A stretch of 64,000 bases of DNA from Proteus myxofaciens ATCC 19692 (GTDB taxonomy: Bacteria; Pseudomonadota; Gammaproteobacteria; Enterobacterales; Enterobacteriaceae): NCBI RefSeq assembly GCF_001654855.1, contig NZ_LXEN01000094.1, positions 35,487 through 99,486 on the forward strand, given 5' to 3'. The notes below the pieces were generated by a model. The model saw only the letters and a program-made list of their open reading frames with translations. It made no database searches and was not told the DNA's origin. Position numbers and translations under genes: made by a program. Numbering within the stretch: position 1 is the stretch's first letter; the number at the start of each line of letters is the position of its first letter. Below are positions 57,016 through 64,000 of the stretch, in pieces.

Positions 57016-59145
57016 TTGCTGAATCCTACAGTTCGTAAGTTTCAATATGGCCAACATACCGTTTCGATTGAAACAGGAATGATGGCTCGCCAAGCTACTG
57101 CTGCGGTAATGGTTGACATGGATGGCACTGCTGTTTTTGTTACCGTTGTTGCTAAGAAAAAAATGAAAGCTGGGCAAGATTTCTTCCCATTAACTGTTAA
57201 CTACCAAGAGCGTTCTTATGCTGCTGGTCGTATCCCAGGAAGTTTCTTCCGTCGTGAAGGTCGTCCTGGTGAAGGTGAAACGTTAATTGCGCGTCTAATT
57301 GACCGCCCATTACGTCCATTATTCCCTGAAGGTTTCTTAAACGAAGTTCAAATCGTTGCAACTGTTGTTTCTGTTAACCCACAAGTTAATCCAGATATCG
57401 TTGCGATGATCGGTGCTTCAGCGGTATTAGCGTTGTCAGGTGTACCATTTAATGGTCCTATTGGTGCTGCTCGTGTTGGCTTTGTTGATGGTCAATACGT
57501 GTTAAATCCAACAGTTGATGAACTGAAAATTAGCCAATTAGACTTAGTTGTTGCAGGTACATCTGGTGCGGTTCTGATGGTTGAATCAGAAGCTGATTTA
57601 TTGTCAGAAGAACAAATGCTTGGCGCAGTTGTTTTTGGTCATGACCAACAACAAATTGTGATTGAAAACATCAATGCACTCGTTGCTGAAGTTGGTAAAG
57701 AGAAGTGGGATTGGGCGCCTGAAGCCATCAACCAAGCTTTACATGACCGTATTGCACAATTAGCGCAAACACGTATCGGTGATGCTTATCGTATTACAGA
57801 AAAACAAGAACGTTATGAGCAAATCGATGCTATTCGTGATGACGTTGTTAGCACATTATTAGCAGAAGATGAGGCTTTAGACGAAGGCGAAATTAATGAT
57901 ATTTTCTCTGGTTTAGAGAAAGATATCGTTCGTGCTCGTGTTCTTGCGGGTGAGCCTCGTATCGATGGTCGTGAAAAAGATATGGTTCGTGCCTTGGACA
58001 TTCGTACGGGTTTATTACCTCGTACACATGGTTCTGCACTGTTTACACGTGGTGAAACACAAGCATTAGTCACTGCAACATTAGGTACTGCACGTGATGC
58101 TCAAACTATTGATGACATCATGGGTGAGCATACTGATACTTTCTTGCTGCACTATAACTTCCCTCCATATTCAGTAGGTGAAACTGGAATGATGGGATCA
58201 CCAAAGCGTCGCGAAATCGGCCATGGTCGTTTAGCAAAACGTGGTGTATTAGCGGTAATGCCAACAATTGAAGAATTCCCTTACACTGTACGTGTTGTTT
58301 CTGAAATTACAGAATCAAATGGTTCATCTTCAATGGCGTCAGTATGTGGTGCTTCATTAGCGCTTATGGATGCGGGTGTTCCAATTAAAGAATCTGTTGC
58401 TGGTATTGCAATGGGTTTAGTTAAAGAAGGTGACAACTTTGTTGTTCTTTCTGATATTCTGGGTGATGAAGATCATCTAGGTGATATGGACTTTAAAGTA
58501 GCGGGTAGCCATAACGGTGTTAGCGCACTGCAAATGGATATCAAAATCGAAGGTATCACACGTGAAATCATGCAAGTTGCACTTAACCAAGCGAAAAGCG
58601 CACGTCTGCATATTTTAGGTGTTATGGAAGAAGCGATTAGCAAACCTCGTGCTGATATTTCTGAGTTTGCCCCACGCATTCACACTATCAAAATTAGTCC
58701 AGATAAAATCAAAGATGTCATCGGTAAAGGTGGTTCTGTTATTCGTGCATTAACAGAAGAAACTGGTACAACGATTGAAATTGAAGATGACGGTACTGTT
58801 AAAATTGCAGCAACTAGTGGTGATCAGGCGAAACTTGCTATTGCTCGTATCGAAGAGATCACTGCAGAAGTCGAAGTTGGCCGCATCTATAATGGTAAAG
58901 TCACTCGTATTGTTGATTTTGGTGCTTTCGTTGCCATCGGCGGTGGTAAAGAAGGGCTGGTTCATATTTCTCAAATCGCAGACAAACGCGTTGAGAAAGT
59001 GAGTGATTATCTGACTATGGGCCAAGAAGTACCAGTTAAAGTGCTGGAAATTGACCGTCAAGGTCGTATTCGCTTGAGCATGAAAGAAGCGCAAGCACCT
59101 CAGCAAGAAGTTACTGAAACTTCTTCTGAAGATTCAGCTAATTAA
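57016..59145 (+). CDS. pnp: Polyribonucleotide nucleotidyltransferase (PNPase)
   Basis: PNPase is a trimeric 3'-5' phosphorolytic exoribonuclease and a component of the RNA degradosome. The 709-residue protein has two RNase PH-type domains, then KH (about 550-615, [16 protein letters not shown]) and S1 (about 620-692, [20 protein letters not shown]) RNA-binding domains. The start is the TTG at 57016 ([20 protein letters not shown]), with AAGGA 7 nt upstream; pnp of E. coli also uses TTG. The 30-codon extension to 56926 overlaps the leader hairpin. Confidence 0.97.
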   Translation: MLNPTVRKFQYGQHTVSIETGMMARQATAAVMVDMDGTAVFVTVVAKKKMKAGQDFFPLTVNYQERSYAAGRIPGSFFRREGRPGEGETLIARLIDRPLRPLFPEGFLNEVQIVATVVSVNPQVNPDIVAMIGASAVLALSGVPFNGPIGAARVGFVDGQYVLNPTVDELKISQLDLVVAGTSGAVLMVESEADLLSEEQMLGAVVFGHDQQQIVIENINALVAEVGKEKWDWAPEAINQALHDRIAQLAQTRIGDAYRITEKQERYEQIDAIRDDVVSTLLAEDEALDEGEINDIFSGLEKDIVRARVLAGEPRIDGREKDMVRALDIRTGLLPRTHGSALFTRGETQALVTATLGTARDAQTIDDIMGEHTDTFLLHYNFPPYSVGETGMMGSPKRREIGHGRLAKRGVLAVMPTIEEFPYTVRVVSEITESNGSSSMASVCGASLALMDAGVPIKESVAGIAMGLVKEGDNFVVLSDILGDEDHLGDMDFKVAGSHNGVSALQMDIKIEGITREIMQVALNQAKSARLHILGVMEEAISKPRADISEFAPRIHTIKISPDKIKDVIGKGGSVIRALTEETGTTIEIEDDGTVKIAATSGDQAKLAIARIEEITAEVEVGRIYNGKVTRIVDFGAFVAIGGGKEGLVHISQIADKRVEKVSDYLTMGQEVPVKVLEIDRQGRIRLSMKEAQAPQQEVTETSSEDSAN

Positions 59146-59257
59146 TGATATTCTACTACCGGTATCTAGATAGATATCGGTAGAGACTTATTTTGGTTTG
59201 ACAATTAGGATGTCATTAAATGCTTTTTGTTGAAAGAGTCTGACTTGGGAGTGAGAA

Positions 59258-60145
59258 ATGAAAACATTTCTGCGCAGTTGTTCTATTGCTGTTTTCATCT
59301 TCATTTCTGGATGCAGCTCTAGTCCTGAATGGCGTCAGAATGCGATTTTTGCAACTCCATTACAGCCTTCTCTACAACAAGAAGTAATACTGGCTCGTAT
59401 AGAGCAAATTCTTGCGAGTCGCTCATTAACTGAAGATGAATATGCACAGCTTTTATATGAGCGTGGTGTGCTGTATGATAGTCTAGGTTTACGAGCATTA
59501 GCGCGTAATGATTTTTCAATGGCGCTATCGATAAGACCAGATATGCTAGAAATTTTTAATTTTCTAGGTATCTATTTTACGCAAGCAGTGAATTACGATG
59601 CTGCTTATGAAGCGTTTGATTCTGTTTTAGAGCTTGATCCAACTTACAATAATGCGCGTTTTAATCGTGGTATCGCTTTATACTACGGTGAACGATTAAA
59701 ATTGGCGCAGGATGATCTGCAGGCGTTTTATCAGGTCGATCCAAATGACCCTATTCGTTCGCTTTGGTTATATCTTGTTGAAAAAGAGATAAATCCTGAA
59801 ACAGCAAAACAACAGCTGAATCAGCGTTACCAAAAAGCGAACAAAACAGGGCAATGGGGATGGAATATAGTTGAGTTTTACTTAGGTGATATTAGTGAAA
59901 AAACACTCATGTCGAGACTACGTGAAGCTTCAACCGATAACACTTCGCTCGCTGAGCATCTCAGTGAAACTAACTTCTATTTAGGTAAATATTACCTAAG
60001 TCTGGGGGATACGGATAGCGCAACAGCGTTATTCAAGCTGACGGTTGCCAACAACGCACATAACTTTGTTGAGCACCGCTACGCATTGTTGGAATTAGCA
60101 CTGTTAGGCCAACAAGAAGACCTAGCAGAATCGGACCAGCAATAG
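59258..60145 (+). CDS. nlpI: Lipoprotein NlpI, TPR adaptor for peptidoglycan hydrolases
   Basis: NlpI is an outer-membrane lipoprotein that scaffolds endopeptidases and directs the protease Prc to MepS. The 295-residue protein has a lipoprotein signal peptide with lipobox ISGC (Cys19), then tetratricopeptide repeats, for example [25 protein letters not shown] and [25 protein letters not shown]. Length matches E. coli (294). It follows pnp and precedes deaD, the conserved order. Confidence 0.97.
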   Translation: MKTFLRSCSIAVFIFISGCSSSPEWRQNAIFATPLQPSLQQEVILARIEQILASRSLTEDEYAQLLYERGVLYDSLGLRALARNDFSMALSIRPDMLEIFNFLGIYFTQAVNYDAAYEAFDSVLELDPTYNNARFNRGIALYYGERLKLAQDDLQAFYQVDPNDPIRSLWLYLVEKEINPETAKQQLNQRYQKANKTGQWGWNIVEFYLGDISEKTLMSRLREASTDNTSLAEHLSETNFYLGKYYLSLGDTDSATALFKLTVANNAHNFVEHRYALLELALLGQQEDLAESDQQ

Positions 60146-60173
60146 CTGACGAACATTTCTCTTATAAGTTTTT

Positions 60174-60203
60174 AAGCCATCATCTATCAAAGATGAGGGC
60201 TTG
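60174..60203 (+). terminator. Hairpin after nlpI
   Basis: AAGCC-ATCATCT pairs with AGATGA-GGGCTT with one mismatch, followed by GTTTGTT. A moderate terminator 28 nt after nlpI, leaving deaD to its own promoter and leader. Confidence 0.6.
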
Positions 60204-60316
60204 TTTGTTCGTTTAATAACATAATTTGAGCCAGTTCACATTTTAGATGATAAAGACCGACAAACCATGCGGTACGTTATGTCAACTGGCTGCCATAATA
60301 AATGAGGCACAGTGAC

Positions 60317-62167
60317 ATGAGTACTGAAACCGATATGACTTTTGCTGATCTAGGTTTATCAGCACCAATTTTGACTGCACTGAATGATTTAGGCTACGAG
60401 AAGCCTTCTCCAATTCAGCAACAATGTATTCCTTTTCTTTTAAACGGTAATGATGTTTTAGGTATGGCACAGACCGGTAGTGGTAAAACTGCTGCATTTA
60501 GCCTACCTTTGTTACACAATCTTGATGAATCATTAAAAGCGCCACAAATTTTAGTTTTAGCACCGACTCGTGAACTCGCAGTTCAGGTTGCTGTAGCAAT
60601 TGAAGATTTTTCTAAACATTTACCAAAAGTGAATGTTGTTGCTCTCTATGGTGGACAGCGCTATGACGTTCAATTACGTGCTTTACGCCAAGGACCTCAA
60701 GTTGTTGTAGGTACACCTGGTCGTCTATTAGATCACTTAAACCGTGGTACGTTAGATTTATCTAAATTAAAAGGCTTAGTATTAGATGAAGCTGATGAAA
60801 TGTTACGTATGGGCTTTATTGAAGATGTTGAAAATATCTTAAGTAAAATCCCAGCAGAACACCAAACAGCGTTATTCTCTGCAACAATGCCAGAAGCGAT
60901 TCGCCGTATTACACGTCGCTTTATGAATGATCCTAAAGAAGTACGTATTCAAAGCAGTATTACAACTCGCCCTGATATCAGCCAAAGTTATTGGATGACA
61001 TTCGGCGCACGTAAAAACGAAGCTTTAATTCGTTTCCTTGAAGCTGAAGATTTTGATGCTGCTATCATTTTCGTACGGACTAAAAATGCAACATTAGAAG
61101 TTGCAGAAGCGTTAGAGCGTAATGGCTATAACAGTGCTGCGCTAAATGGTGATATGAACCAATCATTGCGTGAGCAAACACTAGAGCGTTTAAAAAATGG
61201 TCGTTTAGACATTCTTATCGCAACAGATGTTGCTGCTCGTGGCCTTGATGTTGATCGTATCAGCCTTGTTGTGAACTATGATATCCCTATGGATTCAGAA
61301 TCTTATGTTCACCGTATTGGTCGTACAGGCCGTGCTGGTCGTGCTGGTCGTGCAATTTTATTCGTTGATAACCGTGAACGCCGTTTACTGCGTAATATCG
61401 AACGTACAATGAAGATGACTATTCCTGAAGTAGAACTGCCAAATGCAGAACTTATCAGCCAACGTCGTCAAGAAAAATTTGCACAACAAATAGCTCAACA
61501 GTTAGAAACCAGCAATTTAGATCAATACCGCGCTCTATTACCTAAGCTTGCACCACAAGGTGATGAAGCATTAGATATGGAAACACTCGCTGCCGTATTA
61601 TTAAAAATGGCACAAGGTGAACGCGCTCTGATTTTACCACCCGATCCTGTTCGTCGTCCTCGTCGCGAATTTAACGATCGTGATGATCGTCGTCGTGATA
61701 ATGATCGTGAACGTTCTCCACGTCGTGAACGTCGTGATGCAGGTGAAATGGATTTATACCGCATTGAAGTGGGTCGTGATGATGGTGTTGAAGTTCGTCA
61801 TATCGTTGGTGCGATTGCAAATGAAGGTGATATCAGCAGTCGTTACATTGGTAATATCAAGTTGTATGGTTCACACTCAACTATCGAATTACCAAAAGGT
61901 ATGCCAGGTGATTTATTAGGCCACTTCACACGTACTCGCATTATGAACAAACCACTGAATATGCAATTAGTGGGTGATGCTCAGCCTTACCGTGAGCGCC
62001 GTAACAACAGTCGCCGTGATGGTCAACCACAAGGTGGTCGTCGTAATTCTAGCGGTGATCAAGCACAACGTCGTGGTAATGGTGAACGTGGCGAGCGCGG
62101 TAACTTCCGTGGTCGTGGCAACAGCGAAGGTACACCACGTCGTCGTAGTAGCTCTCATAACCAATAA
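60317..62167 (+). CDS. deaD: Cold-shock DEAD-box ATP-dependent RNA helicase DeaD (CsdA)
   Basis: DeaD unwinds RNA during 50S assembly and mRNA decay, chiefly in the cold. The 616-residue protein has motif Q (GYEKPSPIQ), Walker [13 protein letters not shown] in [12 protein letters not shown] in FSATMPEA and [11 protein letters not shown]. The RNA-binding C-terminal domain contains [25 protein letters not shown] and an Arg/Gly-rich tail. The ATG at 60317 has GAGG 9 nt upstream; the ATG at 60302 adds five codons. The C-terminal tail is shorter than in E. coli and of different composition, as is common. Confidence 0.97.
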   Translation: MSTETDMTFADLGLSAPILTALNDLGYEKPSPIQQQCIPFLLNGNDVLGMAQTGSGKTAAFSLPLLHNLDESLKAPQILVLAPTRELAVQVAVAIEDFSKHLPKVNVVALYGGQRYDVQLRALRQGPQVVVGTPGRLLDHLNRGTLDLSKLKGLVLDEADEMLRMGFIEDVENILSKIPAEHQTALFSATMPEAIRRITRRFMNDPKEVRIQSSITTRPDISQSYWMTFGARKNEALIRFLEAEDFDAAIIFVRTKNATLEVAEALERNGYNSAALNGDMNQSLREQTLERLKNGRLDILIATDVAARGLDVDRISLVVNYDIPMDSESYVHRIGRTGRAGRAGRAILFVDNRERRLLRNIERTMKMTIPEVELPNAELISQRRQEKFAQQIAQQLETSNLDQYRALLPKLAPQGDEALDMETLAAVLLKMAQGERALILPPDPVRRPRREFNDRDDRRRDNDRERSPRRERRDAGEMDLYRIEVGRDDGVEVRHIVGAIANEGDISSRYIGNIKLYGSHSTIELPKGMPGDLLGHFTRTRIMNKPLNMQLVGDAQPYRERRNNSRRDGQPQGGRRNSSGDQAQRRGNGERGERGNFRGRGNSEGTPRRRSSSHNQ

Positions 62168-62219
62168 GAGATTATGCGATTAACTTAATTTTATATTGAG
62201 TTAGCGATAAAAATATAAG

Positions 62220-62248
62220 CCAGTTAACGTAAGTTGACTGGTTTTTTT
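62220..62248 (+). terminator. Terminator of deaD
   Basis: CCAGTTAAC pairs with GTTGACTGG (one G-U pair) around GTAA and runs into seven T residues. It lies right at the end of the minus-strand Sel1 gene. Confidence 0.88.
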
Positions 62249-62253
62249 ATGAG

Positions 62254-62997
62254 TTATTTATTTTTCATCAGATATTTTTCGTTATATTCTATATGTTCTT
62301 TGTTGCTCTGTTGAATACAGAGAGAAACATGAGTTCCATTTTCTTTACATTGTTTTATTTTTTTTCTTTGATCGAGAGAGAAAAGTATATAATGCCAATT
62401 AGTGATATATCCTTTATATTCTTTATCGCCATTATCTGCCGCCCATTGAGCATATTCTTTTGCTTTATTAATATCTTGAGTCACTCCTCTTTCGCCATGT
62501 AAATAAATCAAAAAAAGAGCGTCACAAGCTGAAATAATACGATTCCCTTTTATTCGACATGTTTTGTCATAGTTTTGAATTGCTTTATCAATATCTTTTT
62601 CAATACCGTAACCATTTTCTAAAATAACACCTTGATAAAATAAAGCTAATCCATGATTTTTATCTAGTTTTAATGTCTTATCTAAGAAATAATTAGATAC
62701 TACACATTGTGCTTTATCATTATCATCAATATTTTTTGAGCATCCTTTAAAAAAAATAGATGCAATAAGATAGGTATCGTTAGCATTACTACTTTTCTCT
62801 GCTTTTTTTATTAAAGGGTACACATCTTCAGCAATTCTAGGATAGGGTGCAATAAGTGGTAATCTTTGGTCATAACGTAATTCTAAACCGTTATATCCGG
62901 GAACTAATTGTGCATCTTTGACTATTGGATAAGCTTCTACCAAAATAGGATTGATAATAAATAGTAAAGTAACTATTAATTTATTAAGTATCTTCAT
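62254..62997 (-). CDS. Secreted Sel1-repeat protein, function unknown
   Basis: This 247-residue protein has a signal peptide (about 1-22, cleavage near VEA-YP) and Sel1-like helical repeats. The clearest are GLALFYQGVILENGYGIEKDIDKAIQNYDK and DALFLIYLHGERGVTQDINKAKEYAQWAADNG. Cysteines in pairs (for example KGCSKN and AQC) suit a periplasmic protein. Sel1 proteins occur as adaptors, virulence factors and immunity proteins of secretion systems, so the role is open. It is very AT-rich and follows a small ORF whose end carries its Shine-Dalgarno (GGAG). Confidence 0.78.
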   Translation of the reverse strand: MKILNKLIVTLLFIINPILVEAYPIVKDAQLVPGYNGLELRYDQRLPLIAPYPRIAEDVYPLIKKAEKSSNANDTYLIASIFFKGCSKNIDDNDKAQCVVSNYFLDKTLKLDKNHGLALFYQGVILENGYGIEKDIDKAIQNYDKTCRIKGNRIISACDALFLIYLHGERGVTQDINKAKEYAQWAADNGDKEYKGYITNWHYILFSLDQRKKIKQCKENGTHVSLCIQQSNKEHIEYNEKYLMKNK

Positions 62998-62998
62998 T

Positions 62999-63139
62999 TT
63001 ATTCTCCTAATATATTGGGTACTATTAAATTTTTATTTTTAATAGAATCTATAAGGTGGTTTTCTGATGTGATATCTGCATAATATGGAGATTTAAAAGA
63101 AGACATTTCATTAATAATATAATGTTTTGTTTCTTTCAT
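62999..63139 (-). CDS. Small 46-residue protein coupled to the Sel1-repeat gene
   Basis: The ORF encodes MKETKHYIINEMSSFKSPYY and a further 26 residues ending VPNILGE. AAGGA lies 5 nt before the ATG at 63139; the frame is open further to 63181 but without a better start. Its stop is 1 nt before the Sel1 gene ATG, and its last codons form that gene's ribosome-binding site. I do not recognise a family. It could be a real small protein or a translated leader that couples expression. Confidence 0.5.
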   Translation of the reverse strand: MKETKHYIINEMSSFKSPYYADITSENHLIDSIKNKNLIVPNILGE

Positions 63140-63793
63140 AATATTCCTTATATGAAAAATTATTCTAAGATATAGATACATTAAATTAAAAACACTAAAT
63201 GAAAATTTTAAATTTGTCGACTTATAATATTTATTAATAAAGTTATTTTTTAGATAATTTAAATATAATAATATTAATTTTAAAATGGTAGGATTGTGAA
63301 GAAATATAATAATCTGATATTACGTTATTTAGTCATAATATTGATAGACAACGCTATGATTTTAATTTCTATATTGATGATAAAGTCCTTGATACAATGC
63401 TTGGTTTTAATAAGTAAACAGACTGGCTATTTTTAAATTTTGATATTTTTGAAGTCAATAAGGTTCGTTTCTAAGATTAAAACTGTTCTAATATTATTCG
63501 TGATAAAAGCGCATAGTATTTAAGAATTAAACCTATTTAGACATAATTAGAGAATGAGCGATTGGTGCTCTATTGTTGTCATTGTGGCAGTGATTACTAC
63601 TCTGTGATTTCTTGTGATTTAGAAATTACGAATGATTATATGAAATAGAGTAAAATTACGCATGGAAATAAGTAAGAGTTAGATTGCTATACATCGATTA
63701 AAACATTTATTTTTAACCGAAAAGATACCTACAAGTGTTTGATGAGTATTTAGAACAATATCTATAATTGCCTAAATACTCATTTATTATATT
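63140..63793. other. AT-rich accessory region with gene debris
   Basis: This stretch of more than 600 nt lacks an intact gene. It holds a C-terminal-like fragment on the plus strand (63313-63417), and a short frame at 63547-63649 encoding a cysteine-rich piece with CCHCGSDYYSVISC but no ATG start. No inverted repeats or insertion-sequence ends are visible. The base composition is poorer in GC than the deaD side. Confidence 0.45.
63313..63417 (+). pseudogene. Possible 3' remnant of a protein-coding gene
   Basis: An open frame with no start codon near its 5' end encodes IDRQRYDFNFYIDDKVLDTM and ends LGFNK before a stop. The acidic/aromatic composition looks like protein rather than noise, and the upstream part is interrupted by stops in this frame. 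It could be the tail of a lost immunity-type gene; the family is not recognised. Confidence 0.25.
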
Positions 63794-64000
63794 TTATTTA
63801 TTATTTTTTTTATATTTATTGTAAAAACTATCTCCACAAACATCTTTTATAAAGTCTTCACTACCTGTAAAGATTGATAATGGTTTATTTTTATCAACAT
63901 AGATAAAGTTATTTTTATCTTTTTCTTCTGATTTGACTTTACCATCGATTGTTCTTTCAACGTTATAGCTAACACAATATCCTAATGTATTTTTTTTATC
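63794..64000 (-). CDS. 3' end of an unknown gene, truncated by the window edge
   Basis: The frame is open from the window end to a TAA at 63794 and encodes at least 68 residues. Recognisable pieces are TLGYCVSYNVERTIDGKVKS, NNFIYVDKNKPLSIFTGSED and VCGDSFYNKYKKNNK. Two cysteines and the Lys-rich end suggest a small secreted or lipoprotein-like product, but I do not recognise it. It is very AT-rich, like the Sel1 gene. The start is outside the window. Confidence 0.6.
   Translation of the reverse strand, partial: DKKNTLGYCVSYNVERTIDGKVKSEEKDKNNFIYVDKNKPLSIFTGSEDFIKDVCGDSFYNKYKKNNK

Noticed and set aside
62293..62502. 69-residue plus-strand hydrophobic ORF
   Set aside because: Antisense shadow of the Sel1-repeat gene; its hydrophobic look comes from complementing AT-rich codons.

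Overview
This window looks like a chromosomal segment of a low-GC member of the Enterobacterales, most likely Proteus or a close relative in the Morganellaceae. The reasons are the E. coli-like gene order, proteins that align nearly residue for residue with E. coli ones wherever I recognise them, and AT-rich codon use and intergenic regions. I see no insertion sequence, integrase, rRNA operon or CRISPR array.

Layout. (1) 1-11.4 kb: the hfq terminator, then hflX-hflK-hflC, purA, nsrR-rnr-rlmB and the ribosomal operon rpsF-priB-rpsR-rplI. (2) 11.4-15.2 kb: ytfB, an unrecognised 565-residue gene, and a compact zinc-starvation operon rpmE2-rpmJ2-zinT behind two Zur-box-like palindromes. (3) 15.2-27.9 kb: gabD, fklB, cysQ, ytfJ, ytfK, ytfL, msrA and tamA-tamB-ytfP. 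(4) 27.9-31.1 kb: an AT-rich accessory insertion between ytfP and ppa, holding an 87-residue protein, a tandem RmlC-like cupin protein and an MFS transporter. (5) 31.2-36.5 kb: ppa, fbp, mpl, argR, mdh. (6) 36.5-37.9 kb: a Mu-like regulatory pocket, with Ner-like sfsB divergent from two tandem genes carrying the Mu-type DNA-binding domain. (7) 37.9-62.2 kb: the conserved translation and envelope block ispB, rplU-rpmA-obgE, dacB, greA, yhbY, rlmE-ftsH, folP-glmM, secG, tRNA-Leu(GAG), initiator tRNA, rimP-nusA-infB-rbfA-truB-rpsO-pnp-nlpI-deaD. (8) 62.2-64 kb: AT-rich accessory DNA with a small ORF coupled to a secreted Sel1-repeat protein, gene debris and the 3' end of an unknown gene cut by the window.

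How the genes work together. Region 7 couples tRNA supply, transcription elongation and antitermination (nusA, greA), translation initiation (infB), ribosome maturation (rimP, rbfA, truB, obgE, rlmE, yhbY, deaD) and RNA decay (pnp). Regions 1-3 cover membrane protein quality control (HflKC with FtsH at 44.7 kb), RNA turnover (RNase R), nitric-oxide sensing (NsrR) and outer-membrane assembly (TamAB). The rpmE2-rpmJ2-zinT unit would swap zinc-ribbon ribosomal proteins for zinc-free versions and scavenge periplasmic zinc.

The best candidates for something undescribed are the three-gene cupin/MFS island (28.3-31.1 kb), the Mu-like control pocket (36.5-37.9 kb), the orphan 565-residue gene, the structured intergenic regions at 3.9 and 5.7 kb, and the accessory end at 62.2-64 kb. 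Functions were assigned by recognising protein families from memory; no database search was run.
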